From JBMNCR01 sp049366695 (GTDB lineage: Bacteria; Bacillota; Clostridia; Eubacteriales; Alkalibacteraceae), in NCBI GenBank assembly GCA_049366695.1, contig JBMNCR010000064.1:116923-180922 (forward strand): 64,000 bases of DNA. The letters run 5' to 3'. How positions within the stretch are numbered: position 1 is the first letter of the stretch; the number at the start of each line of letters is the position of its first letter. The notes under the pieces are model-generated. The model saw only the letters and a list, made by a program, of their open reading frames with translations, was not told where the DNA came from and did not search any database. This document shows positions 25,638 to 36,200 of the stretch, piece by piece. Position numbers and translations under genes: made by a program.

Positions 25638-26375
25638 TTATTCAGCAGTTTTACAATATCTTATACCTGCAATAAATAACACAACAAAGTATATTAAAAG
25701 TATTAATGGATGCTGAAGCATATTAATTAATTCTTCACCATTACTTCTAAGTCCCAAACTTGTATGCGTAAGTGGTAATATCCAAATAAGTTTATCTAAT
25801 ATAAATGGCATCTTACTTATTGAAAAAAATGTTCCACATAAAAAAGACATTGGTGTAATAATAAAACTTGTAAATTTCGCCATATCTGCATGGGACTTTA
25901 CCATTAAACCTGCTAAAAAACCTCCAGCAGAAAAAACAAGGCAATTTAGTATTATTATTAAAATAAAATAAGGCGTGATTGGAAGTTTAGCTCCAAATAT
26001 GGATACAAGTGCAATAATTAACGTGGCAGAATATAATCCATAAAACGCTCCTGCGACAATTTTGCCAATAGCATAAATCCCAGTATTAATTGGCGCAACC
26101 ATAAATTCTTCAAACGTTTTATAATAAAGCTTCGCTATATTTATCGAATTTGCAGTAGTATTAAAACTTACTATCATAGTATTTAATGCGATAATACCCG
26201 GAATAACAAAGAGCATATAATTAGTACCCTCTACCTGTATATTGCTTCCTAAACCCCAACCAAAAGCTATAACATAAAGAATAGGAGAAATCATCCCACC
26301 TATAGTAGTAGTCCAAAATTTTCTTTTGAATACTATGCACTCATGCCATAATACACCTTTCAATGCCATCATCAT
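25638..26375 (-). CDS. ABC-2 type transporter permease
   Basis: The 245-residue protein has six hydrophobic helices and the ABC-2 pattern: N-terminal amphipathic segment FKRKFWTTTIGG, VIPGIIALNTMIVSFNTTANSI, and the late IITPMSFLCGTFFSISKMP. It is the membrane partner of the ATPase encoded immediately upstream (the two genes abut). ABC-2 systems generally export lipids, polysaccharides, peptides or drugs. Its place in a cobalamin-regulated operon suggests a substrate linked to corrinoid or tetrapyrrole chemistry, or to the radical SAM product. That substrate is unknown. Confidence 0.88.
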   Translation of the reverse strand: MMMALKGVLWHECIVFKRKFWTTTIGGMISPILYVIAFGWGLGSNIQVEGTNYMLFVIPGIIALNTMIVSFNTTANSINIAKLYYKTFEEFMVAPINTGIYAIGKIVAGAFYGLYSATLIIALVSIFGAKLPITPYFILIIILNCLVFSAGGFLAGLMVKSHADMAKFTSFIITPMSFLCGTFFSISKMPFILDKLIWILPLTHTSLGLRSNGEELINMLQHPLILLIYFVVLFIAGIRYCKTAE

Positions 26376-27221
26376 CTATGATTCCACCTTTCTATTTGTA
26401 AGTTTTAGAAAAACATCTTCTAAATTTGTAGGTCTAATATTAATACTACCTTGTAAACCAGAAACATATTCTACAGCTTTTTCCCTTGTTTCAAAAAATT
26501 CCGACTTTGTCTCTCCATCAATAAAATTCTCTACAGCAAAATTACCAACATTTTTTATAAAATTCTTAGGTGAATCCAACTCCACTAAACATCCTCCGTT
26601 AATTAATCCTACTATATCGCATAATACTTCTGCCTCTTCTATGTAATGCGTTGTTAAAAGTACTGTTAAACCATGACTTTTTAAACTTTTTAACAAATCC
26701 CACATTTTTCTTCTAGCAGATGCATCAAGTCCTACAGTTGGTTCATCAAGAAGTAATAAATCAGGATTATGCATAAGTGCTCTTGCAATCATAAGTTTCC
26801 TTTTCATTCCACCAGAATATTTTGAAACTAGATCATTTGATCTATCTGTGAGTTCAGTAAATTCAAGCAATTCTTTTATCCTTTTTTGCCTATCATTTTT
26901 ACCCATATTATAAAGCATTCCATGAAGTTCTAAATTTTCATAACCCGTTAATTCGACCTCTAAGTTATTCTGTTGTTGCACTACCCCAATTTTCTCTTTT
27001 ACTGATGTTACATTTCTATCCATACTTTGTCCATTAATAATTATATCTCCAGCTGTTTTTGATGTTAATGTACATATCATTCTTACTGTAGTAGATTTTC
27101 CCGCACCATTAGGACCTAATAGACCAAAAAATTCACCTTTATTAACCGTCAAGTTTAAGTTATCCACTGCAGTTAAACCATCGTATTTCTTTGTAAGACT
27201 TTTTAATTCCAGCATATTCAT
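26376..27221 (-). CDS. ABC-2 type transporter ATP-binding protein
   Basis: The 281-residue ATPase has Walker A LLGPNGAGKSTTVRM, Q-loop near VVQQQNNLEVELT, signature KYSGGMKRKL, Walker B LLLLDEPTVGLD and the switch His in TTHYIEEAE. It has the C-terminal extension usual for drug/daunorubicin-type exporter ATPases. It pairs with the permease directly downstream. It lies 105 bp after the BtuD-like ATPase in the same direction and thus probably on the same riboswitch-controlled transcript. Confidence 0.92.
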   Translation of the reverse strand: MNMLELKSLTKKYDGLTAVDNLNLTVNKGEFFGLLGPNGAGKSTTVRMICTLTSKTAGDIIINGQSMDRNVTSVKEKIGVVQQQNNLEVELTGYENLELHGMLYNMGKNDRQKRIKELLEFTELTDRSNDLVSKYSGGMKRKLMIARALMHNPDLLLLDEPTVGLDASARRKMWDLLKSLKSHGLTVLLTTHYIEEAEVLCDIVGLINGGCLVELDSPKNFIKNVGNFAVENFIDGETKSEFFETREKAVEYVSGLQGSINIRPTNLEDVFLKLTNRKVES

Positions 27222-27326
27222 ACTCCTCTCAGTAATCTCAGTAATTCTAAACGTTTTTTAATACATAAAAATAATTAATTCTCTCATGTTTTTACTTTGA
27301 TTAAACACGCTACTATTCACTAGTAA

Positions 27327-28502
27327 TTAAAACAAATTCATTACTTGTTTTTCAATATCACTATAATCAATCTTATCTGTACTTTTACAAAGCTCATCAT
27401 TTAAGTATATTACTTTTTTATTTCTGTCCTTAGCATATTTTAATAATTTATTATTTGTTTGATCTTCTTTTTCACTTTCATATCCAGTATGAATTATTAC
27501 TTCACATTTATTTATTGTTTTTATTGCATCACTCATCACTTCTTCTATATTTTGAGTATTTTTCTTTATAAATGTCATCGCCTTCATCGTATCTGCAATA
27601 TATGTATCTATATCATTTTCATACAAAATTCCAGTATAAAAACCAATATTATGTTTTAATAATATCCTGTACACAGATATTCCTGTTCCTCCTCCTGCAA
27701 TAACAAATGTTTTTGCATTCTGCGGACATAACAATTCTAAACATCCCAGTTTGTGATTATATCCTGCAGCTTTTATATCGTACAAATCACTTATAGTATT
27801 AGATTTCACAATATCATCCGGTGTCCCCCAATCAATTATTTCACCATTCTTTACCATAATTATTATGTCACTTGTTTTCAAAGCTAGGTCCACATCATGC
27901 AAAGATATAATAGTAGTGATACCTTTTTCTCTACTCATTTTTCTCAGTATAGATAATACTTCTACTTTATGTTTTACATCTAAATGACTGGTAGGTTCAT
28001 CTAACACCATTACTTCAGGTTCTTGGGCTAATGCTCTAGCAATCATCACTTTTTGTTTTTCACCATCACTTAAAGTAGAATAATATCTATCTTTTAAATG
28101 ATATGCATTAACTAATTTTAAACATTCTTCAACTATTACTTCATCTTGTTCTGTTAAATTACCCCAAAAATTCGTATGAGGATGCCTTCCTAAACAGACC
28201 ATACTATGTACTGAAAGCAACTCAGGATCAGTTCGTTCTGTCAATACTACAGAAAGTTTTTTAGCAAGGTCTTTTTTCTTAATCTTAATAATTTCTTTTC
28301 CAAATAATAATACTTTTCCCTCAACAGGATTAAGATGACCAGACAAAGTCCTTAATATAGTTGTTTTTCCTGCTCCATTTGGACCTAGCAAACATATCAT
28401 CTGCCCTTTGTTTGCACTAATATTTATATCTGATATAATTATTTTCGTACCATAACCAACTGTTAAATCCTCAGTTTGTATGACCTTTTCATATTTAGAC
28501 AT
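27327..28502 (-). CDS. Corrinoid/siderophore ABC transporter ATP-binding protein with C-terminal extension
   Basis: This 391-residue protein has the FecE/BtuD-type ATPase in its first 255 residues: Walker A LLGPNGAGKTTIL, signature TLSDGEKQKVMIARAL, Walker B VMVLDEPTSHLD and ISLHDVDLAL. An extra domain of about 130 residues follows, starting FVIAGGGTGISVYRILLKHN with GILYENDIDTYIA. Such extensions occur on BtuD homologues of anaerobes and archaea and look Rossmann-like. It is coupled to the permease gene (8-bp overlap). The B12 riboswitch points to corrinoid import rather than iron. Confidence 0.9.
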   Translation of the reverse strand: MSKYEKVIQTEDLTVGYGTKIIISDINISANKGQMICLLGPNGAGKTTILRTLSGHLNPVEGKVLLFGKEIIKIKKKDLAKKLSVVLTERTDPELLSVHSMVCLGRHPHTNFWGNLTEQDEVIVEECLKLVNAYHLKDRYYSTLSDGEKQKVMIARALAQEPEVMVLDEPTSHLDVKHKVEVLSILRKMSREKGITTIISLHDVDLALKTSDIIIMVKNGEIIDWGTPDDIVKSNTISDLYDIKAAGYNHKLGCLELLCPQNAKTFVIAGGGTGISVYRILLKHNIGFYTGILYENDIDTYIADTMKAMTFIKKNTQNIEEVMSDAIKTINKCEVIIHTGYESEKEDQTNNKLLKYAKDRNKKVIYLNDELCKSTDKIDYSDIEKQVMNLF

Positions 28503-29526
28503 TCGCTTTATTCCTCCTTAACATCATATACACTATCAAAGGAGCTCCAATCAAAGAAGTGACAGAACCTAATGATATTTCTGTTGGTGAAAATACCATT
28601 CTTGCACAAAAATCACATAATCCTGTAAGTACTGCACCAAGGAGCATTGTAGCAGGAAATAAAATTTTATTATCTGAAGTTTTCATTAATATTCTAGACA
28701 TATGGGGTACTGCCAAACCAATAAAAGCAATAGGCCCAGAAAATCCAGTTACAACTGCACATAATAAACTTGAAACTAAAATAAGAAATATTCTCACCGT
28801 TAGAATATTTACACCCAAACTGGTAGCATATCTTTCCCCTAATAATAAAGCATTTAAAGGCTTATGCATTAAAGTAGAAATTAATAGCAGCGGAATAGAT
28901 ATCATCATAAGTATTTTAATAGACTCCCATGTGAATCCAGAAAAACTCCCCATTTCCCATATAACAAACCCTTTTACTTTTGCGTCTTCTGCAAATGTAA
29001 TAAGTATATTTGTACACGCACTGCAGATATATCCCATCATTAAACCTACTACCAACAATGTAACATTACTTTTTACTCTCGAAGCTACTAACAAAACAAT
29101 GAACATTACAAACATGGAGCCCAAAAAAGCTGCAGTAAATGTAGTCCAAGAATTCATAGTATCTATTTGAAACCCTAGTACAGATCCTCCTAATGTAACA
29201 ATACTCACTAAAAGTATTGCTCCTGATGAAATTCCTAGTACAAAAGGCCCTACTATAGGATTTCTAAAGAAAATTTGCAACAACAATCCTGCAACTGCTA
29301 TTGAAGCTCCACCAAATATCACTGCAATAGCCCTTGGAAGCCTTATCTTCCAAATAATACTTGAAAAAGTATCCCCATCTATTTGACCTTTAAGCAATAT
29401 ATTTATCACTTCTTTTATTGGTATTTTAACAGAACCTATGCTTACATTTAATAAAAAAACAATAACAGCTATTGCTATAAACCCAACAAACATTAACATA
29501 TAGAAATATTTTTTTTTGTCTAACAT
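28495..29526 (-). CDS. Corrinoid/siderophore ABC transporter permease (BtuC/FecD family)
   Basis: The 343-residue protein has about nine to ten membrane helices. FecCD-family signatures are RLPRAIAVIFGGASIAVAGL, QIFFRNPIVGPFVLGISSGA, SGPIAFIGLAVPHMSR and ATMLLGAVLTGL. With the ATPase at 27327 and the lipoprotein at 38167 it should make a complete importer. Under a cobalamin riboswitch its natural cargo is cobalamin or cobinamide. A second, separate BtuCDF-like set is encoded at 43544-46202. Confidence 0.92.
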   Translation of the reverse strand: MLDKKKYFYMLMFVGFIAIAVIVFLLNVSIGSVKIPIKEVINILLKGQIDGDTFSSIIWKIRLPRAIAVIFGGASIAVAGLLLQIFFRNPIVGPFVLGISSGAILLVSIVTLGGSVLGFQIDTMNSWTTFTAAFLGSMFVMFIVLLVASRVKSNVTLLVVGLMMGYICSACTNILITFAEDAKVKGFVIWEMGSFSGFTWESIKILMMISIPLLLISTLMHKPLNALLLGERYATSLGVNILTVRIFLILVSSLLCAVVTGFSGPIAFIGLAVPHMSRILMKTSDNKILFPATMLLGAVLTGLCDFCARMVFSPTEISLGSVTSLIGAPLIVYMMLRRNKANV

Positions 29527-29619
29527 ATTATTTTTCCCTCTTTTATAATATAATTGATAAATTATCTTACATAAATAACCAACACTTCCTAATCTGCAAA
29601 TATAGGTAACGAAAAATTA

Positions 29620-32600
29620 TTAATTCTCATCATCTGATTTAATACATTTTTCTACTTGGCTTATTCTTTCTTCCCATATTTCTACATCTCTAAAAGTAAT
29701 CTTCTCAATATTTCCCCCTTGTATCTCTCCTTTAGTTTCACCTATGATATCTTCCATTTGTCCTTCAATCTCAAGATAATTTCTTTTTAATTTATTCAAT
29801 ACATCTTCATTAGCTTGCCATTTTCCTCTTTCAATTAATTCAAATAAACGACGGGCCATTTCCTCATATGCATAAGGATTGTGCTCATTAAACCAATCTT
29901 TAACTTTCTTATCATTAATTACTTCATCTGCTATCTGATCCAGTAATTTATCATCAATACTTTCAGTCAATATCTTCCAGCTAAAAGTGTTTTGCATGTA
30001 CATCATCATTTCAGCGGCACCATCATAACCTTTTTCCATTATATTTTCTCTCCAAATAGGATTAAGAATAGTATTTTCAAGTTCTTCTTTCAACTTATGT
30101 TCTAGAGTATCAACTTCTACCTTATTGGATTGGCTATTACCATAATATTGTTTTATATCATTTTTCCCTACAATTTGTTTTAATAATTTAATACCACCCT
30201 GCACTGAAGAACTAAATGAAGAACTCAAAGGTGTATATTTATTTGATAATGAACTTTCAAAAGAAATATTTGTATTTTTCATATTTTCCACAAATTCCTG
30301 CGGATGCCTATCTCCATCTAGTTTATTTCCATAGGCATAACATGAAAAATCAATAAACGTCTTTACTAAATCCTCTTCTTTTTCCCATGCAGAAGCTTTT
30401 AATGCTAAATCAATTCCCGCTCCATAACCACCAGGTGCATCACCAAATATACGGATACTTCCTCTTCTCTTCTGGTCATCATCTATATCTTTTAAACAAT
30501 TGTTTTCTATTATTTCAAACGAATGCTTTTTAATATAGTTTTCATCGACTTTTTCATCTAACCATGCTACTCTTACAAATGCTCTATCCAACATATTAAT
30601 TATATTTGGATATGTATCCCGCAAAACTCCAGAAATTCTTATAGTTACATCTATTCTTGGTCTTGCCAACTCCTTTGTATCAATTATCCCAATACCAGTA
30701 ACCTTTCCTTTTTTATCCCAAATAGGTTTAACCCCTATAAGGTACATTATTGTAGATAACTGTTCACCTTTTGAACGAGAAATATCTAAAGAAATCATAT
30801 TAAATGCAATTTTCTCTGGATATTTCCCTTCTTCTTTTATATATTTATCTACTAACGTATTCGCATATTCTTTTCCCACCTGCCATGCAGATCTTGTAGG
30901 TATTTTATCATCATCAGAAATATATAAATTCCTCCCAGTGGGTAAAGATTCCATGGCGTTGTCATCGGGCAAGCCAGATATTCCTGGAGCTATATACTCT
31001 CCTGAAAGTAATCTTATAATATTTTCCATTTCCATATTTGATTTTTTAAGCAAATTATTTAATTCTATCATCAAAGGCTTAATATCTAATATTTCTTGGG
31101 GAATATTAGAATTAACATATTGTTTATCAGCAATAATACATTCAATATATTCATCAACAATAGTATAGAAATCAAGTCTATCTATATCTGTTGAATTAAG
31201 TAATTTATTTATGTTTTCTTGTGAAAAAAACCATTCACTCAAATATGATTTTCTTTGTATATATGTAGCTTCATCTCCAAATATATGTTTGGTCTTTCTA
31301 GCAGGATTATTTATCGTCTGAGATAAATGCCTTTTTAAAATATCTAACTCTTTATCAAAATCATTAATTCTATTTGGAGTTCCAGGAATACTTTTAATAA
31401 GTTCTAAAATATCTTTTTTTATATATTCACTTTGTTCAGATACAATGGATTTAAAATATTGATATTCATTAATACTTTGTAAAAGTTTTATCATGTTTTT
31501 ATCAGCACTATCCACAGTATGAGGCAAATGATCGATAATTACACCATAGCTTCTTCTTTTAGCAGTAACACCTTCTGTTGAAACACCAGCATTATATATG
31601 TAAAAATGAGGTAAATCACCTACAATGATATCTGGCCAACATTCTTCACTTAAAGCATTAGCTTTACCTGGCAAAAACTCGATACACCCATGTGTTCCTA
31701 TGGAAACCATACAATCAACTCTCTCTATCTTTTCAAGCCACCTATATGTAGCAAAGAAAAAATGAGGGGGAGGACAAAACGGATCCTGAAGTATTTTGCA
31801 TACTTCTCCAGTACATTTTGCCCCATAACAACCTCTTTTAGGCTGCACTAATAAAGTAATATTTCCAAATCTGATACCAGTTATTATTATATCTTCTTCA
31901 TAAATCATACCTTCTCCAGGAGGATTACCCCAAAGTTGAAGCATCTTCATCTTTGAATTATTAGGTATATTATTAAAGTAATTTACGTATTCTTTGACAC
32001 TCATCCTATATATGCAACCACCTGATTCTACAATGTCTTCAACAGATGTCCATCTAAAATCAGAAAATGCTTTTTTTTCAAATAATATATTTCTTAATGC
32101 TATACCATTATCAGGAATATCACCAACAAAATACCCTTCCTCTTTTAATCTATTTAATATTTTTACTGTACTTTCAAAAACATCCAACCCTACTCCCAGC
32201 CCAATAGTGGCTTCAACTCCGTTACATGGAGCATTATGAATAACCAATGCTATTTTTTTATGGCAATTGGAAATGTTAGCAAGTTTAATGTGTTTACATA
32301 CTCTAGTAGTAAATTTTTTTACCCTTTCATTAAGTATATATGTCTCTCCCTTAGCGTTTTTTAAAGCTACTACTATAGGTTCTATAATGCCTTTTTTTTC
32401 AGGTCTTGAATAATTCCACGGGATCTCATTTGGTAATCCAGCTAAAGACTCCCTCCAAGTTTTTTCTTCAGTCATATAACTAATTACAGGTTGAAATATT
32501 GGTATATTTAACTGTGTATAAATTTTTACTATTTGATTTAGTAAATCTTTATTCTTTCTATCATTCTCCTTAAGCGATTCAAAGACCGTTAGATTTATCA

Positions 32601-33288
32601 ATCCACATATTTGCAATTTTTTATTTGAAAAGAAATCGTTGATAATTTCTTTAAAACTTTTACTTTCATTTCCAGAACCATATGTAAATGCAGGTATTAC
32701 TTTCAACCCTTTATTCTCAAGCGCTTTAGTTATGCTATGGATCAACTCACATTCCCCGTCTATCCAAGTTTGTCTATGCGTTAATATTCCTACCCACTTA
32801 CCATTTGTTTTCACAATTTTTCTGTACCACGCTTCATATTCTACAAATGAATAAAACACTTCATTAGTCTTATAATGAAACATCCCATCAAAAGGTTTTT
32901 TTTCTGCTTCAATAGTTTCATCCTCTTCATTTAAAAGACATGATATAAGATATAAAAATGCATTTTCTTTATTTCTTTTACCTCCATAAGTAAAAAAACT
33001 ATTGAATTTGATAATCTTTTTAAGGCTCCAATCATATATTTTTTCTTCAATAAGATAATTCCCAACAGGAATAATAATGGTTTTAGAATTGTTTTGTATA
33101 AGCTCTTTATAACTTTTTATGTTTTCCACATCTCCATGATCAAATATAATTATTGCATCATATTTATCCCCACGCACTTTTTTAGATTCAGTAGAATCTA
33201 AAGTATAAAACTGTATATCCTCAATATCTGGAATGTTAAATTTCGAATATTGAGGATTTGATATAATTAAAATATTTAAATTATTCAT
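29620..33288 (-). CDS. CobN-family metal chelatase large subunit, paralogue 2
   Basis: I take ATG 33288 (1,222 residues) as start because GAGG precedes it properly; it overlaps the upstream CobN stop by eight bases. The CobN/BchH fold is shown by VSIGTHGCIEFLPGKANALS, PHFYIYNAGVSTEG, AKRRSYGVIIDHLPH, ISGVLRDTYPNIINMLDRAF and FGDAPGGYGAGIDLAL. These subunits bind the tetrapyrrole and insert the metal with an AAA+ motor, here presumably ChlI/ChlD of the same operon. Its N-terminal domain diverges strongly from the adjacent paralogue, so the two may bind different macrocycles or metals. Confidence 0.93.
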   Translation of the reverse strand: MNNLNILIISNPQYSKFNIPDIEDIQFYTLDSTESKKVRGDKYDAIIIFDHGDVENIKSYKELIQNNSKTIIIPVGNYLIEEKIYDWSLKKIIKFNSFFTYGGKRNKENAFLYLISCLLNEEDETIEAEKKPFDGMFHYKTNEVFYSFVEYEAWYRKIVKTNGKWVGILTHRQTWIDGECELIHSITKALENKGLKVIPAFTYGSGNESKSFKEIINDFFSNKKLQICGLINLTVFESLKENDRKNKDLLNQIVKIYTQLNIPIFQPVISYMTEEKTWRESLAGLPNEIPWNYSRPEKKGIIEPIVVALKNAKGETYILNERVKKFTTRVCKHIKLANISNCHKKIALVIHNAPCNGVEATIGLGVGLDVFESTVKILNRLKEEGYFVGDIPDNGIALRNILFEKKAFSDFRWTSVEDIVESGGCIYRMSVKEYVNYFNNIPNNSKMKMLQLWGNPPGEGMIYEEDIIITGIRFGNITLLVQPKRGCYGAKCTGEVCKILQDPFCPPPHFFFATYRWLEKIERVDCMVSIGTHGCIEFLPGKANALSEECWPDIIVGDLPHFYIYNAGVSTEGVTAKRRSYGVIIDHLPHTVDSADKNMIKLLQSINEYQYFKSIVSEQSEYIKKDILELIKSIPGTPNRINDFDKELDILKRHLSQTINNPARKTKHIFGDEATYIQRKSYLSEWFFSQENINKLLNSTDIDRLDFYTIVDEYIECIIADKQYVNSNIPQEILDIKPLMIELNNLLKKSNMEMENIIRLLSGEYIAPGISGLPDDNAMESLPTGRNLYISDDDKIPTRSAWQVGKEYANTLVDKYIKEEGKYPEKIAFNMISLDISRSKGEQLSTIMYLIGVKPIWDKKGKVTGIGIIDTKELARPRIDVTIRISGVLRDTYPNIINMLDRAFVRVAWLDEKVDENYIKKHSFEIIENNCLKDIDDDQKRRGSIRIFGDAPGGYGAGIDLALKASAWEKEEDLVKTFIDFSCYAYGNKLDGDRHPQEFVENMKNTNISFESSLSNKYTPLSSSFSSSVQGGIKLLKQIVGKNDIKQYYGNSQSNKVEVDTLEHKLKEELENTILNPIWRENIMEKGYDGAAEMMMYMQNTFSWKILTESIDDKLLDQIADEVINDKKVKDWFNEHNPYAYEEMARRLFELIERGKWQANEDVLNKLKRNYLEIEGQMEDIIGETKGEIQGGNIEKITFRDVEIWEERISQVEKCIKSDDEN

Positions 33289-36200
33289 AAACATCCTCAA
33301 GCTTTCCTTCAATTTGCATATACAATTTTCTTAATTTCTCTAGGGTTTCTTCTGAGGCATCCCACATATCCCTTTTTTGTGCTTCTAATAACCTTTCTGT
33401 TATGGCATAAACTGCCCATTTATTAACATCTTCCATCCATTTTCTAGTATCATTATCAAAAATAAATTTTTCAGTTATCTTATCGTACATCCAATTCTCA
33501 ACTACGTCAGAAGTTGCATCCCATCCAAAAACAATATCTACTGCTGAAGAAATTTCCTGGGCTCCTTTGTATCCATGTCTTTTTAAACCTTTTAACCATT
33601 TGGGGTTAAAAATTCTACTCCTCATAATCCTTGCTGTTTCTTTATTAATATTACGCGTACTAGGTCTATCCGAATTATCAGTTTGTCCTACTACAGAAAG
33701 AGGTTTTTCGTCAGTTTCAGTTCTAACTGCTGCAATTAAGCCTCCATGATAAGTATAGAAATCGTCACTATCTAACATATCTATTTCTACAGATGATTCA
33801 TTTTTTACTGTTGCAGTAACTTTTGAAAGACGTTTTTTAAACACTTCTGTCATTTTGTCTCCATGCAATTTACTTGTATATGCATGCCCACTCCACAGTG
33901 AATAAATATTACCTAAATCAGAAAAATCTTTCCAGTTTTTATTGTTAATCAACATATCAACTCCTGCCCCATATCCTCCAGGAGGGCAACCAAACACCCT
34001 TACAGTTGCTTTATTTGTAGCATCTTCAACATCTATACCTTCTTTTAACATTTCATTTATTTCATCAGTAATATGTTTTTTTATAAAATTAATCTCACAT
34101 GATTCATCTATGTTAGACACTAGCATCACAGCTTCGTCTATCCTATGTATTATATTTGGAAAAGTATCTCTAAAAAGCCCACTTATCCTTAAAGTAACGT
34201 CTATCCTAGATCTATTTAATTTTTCATATGGAATAGCTTCAACTCCAATTACTTTATCTGTCTTTCCAAGATATACAGGTCTAACTCCCATGAGATATAA
34301 TACTTCAGCTATATCCTCCCCGTGATTTTTCATAGTTTCACCAGAATAAACAACTATTGCAATGCTCTCAGGATAACTACCCTTTTCTTCTATATGTTGT
34401 TGTATTAACTGATCCCCCAGTTTCTTTCCAGTTTCCCAGGCTGCTCTAGAAGGAATTGCAGTTGGATCCGAAGCATAAAAATTCTTTCCAGTTGGTAGAA
34501 TATTAACATTACCTCTAGTAGGATTACCACCTAATCCAGGAGAAATAAACCCCCCATCCAAACCAATATTAGAGTATTTAATTTCATCTGTAGTATTTTT
34601 AATTCTTCCAACCACTTCATCACATACAAATTTAAGAACTTTTTTTAATGCACCTGTATCAGACATAAATCCAAATTCTTCAATTATTGTATTTATTATT
34701 TTATTATCATAATTACTTTTAGACAGTTTTTCGAATATACCCCTAGAAATCTTATTCGCTTTTTCTTTTATCATGATCGATGTACTGCCACAATCATACA
34801 CATATGTAGGGTTGTTTTTAATAAACTCAACATCGTAACCCATAGCCTCAAGAACACTATCATCCATCGCAGGTATAAAACCATTTTTTATTCTTACAAG
34901 GGTCCTTGCTAAATTATCAAACAACTTTCCTTCTGGTGATATACCAAAAATATGGAGACCGTCCCTTACCATTGATTCTTTAATTTCTCCAATCCATATA
35001 TGGATTTTTTCTACTACATTCTCTGGATCATTATTCAGCATATCTTCTGTTAACCCTAAATCATTGGTCATTTCACACTGTGTAGCAATTTCAAATATTC
35101 TCTTTGCAATACTTGCAAGTTGTTCCGGTCTCGCTTGTTTGCAATGATAATACTCTCCTACGGCTTCATCAATTGCCGTTATATCATCATATGTATCTGA
35201 TTCTTCCATAGAAGGAATCAGATGTTCTAGTATTACTGCATGCGAACGCCTCTTTGCTTGTATCCCTTCCCCCAAAACTCCTATATTATATATGTACATA
35301 TGAGGCAAAGTACCAATGCATATATCAGAATAACAAGAACTTGATAATCCAATTTCTTTTCCTGGAAGCCATTCAAGAGTACCATGGGTACCAACATGAT
35401 ATACTAAATCTGCTCCAAACTCTTCTTCAATCCATCTATAAAACCCAACATATTGATGAGGGGGTACTATATCTGTACTATGATATATTTCATCCGCTTT
35501 CTCATCTAATGCTCTTGGAGGTTGCAATCCAATGAAAATATTTCCATTTATTATCCCTGGAATTAAAATATCATTTTCAAAAGTCATAAACTCACCGGGA
35601 GCTTTTCCCCAATCATACTCCATCTTTTCTTTTACCTGCGCAGATAAACTATTAAACCATTTATTGTAAGTCTTTGAATCTACAGTGGCAACGATCCTCT
35701 TTTTCATCTCTTCAAACGACAACCACTTAGAATCATTAGTAACCGACTCAATTATTTTATTTATTATTTCTTGACCATCTTTATAGTCATAATCTAAATA
35801 TATACCTAATTCTTTCATTGCTAAAAGGAGATTGTACACACTGTTAGGGCTATCTAAGCCATGAGCACATCCTATCATGTCATTTCTTGGAGGCATATTA
35901 TGAAAAATAACCGCTACTTTTTTATCTTTATTATTTTTATATTTCAACGAACCCCATTTATATGCTAATTTTGATACTTTTTTCACTCTATCTATAATAG
36001 GAATAGCAACATTCTTTTCTACTCCATCTACCTTTTCTATTTCTGTAGTACATATGGGAACAGTAATAATTTGCCCATCATATTCTGGCTGGTATACACA
36101 AACAGATAACATCATAGAATCTAATCCGGCCAAAGCTTTTTCCCATTGTTCATAATTATAATATGTAGTCATCGCCTGAATTATAGGCACTTTGAGCTTT

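Noticed and set aside
28559..29170. 203-codon open frame antisense to the BtuC-like permease
   Set aside because: Shadow of a membrane-protein gene whose sense frame has all FecCD signatures.
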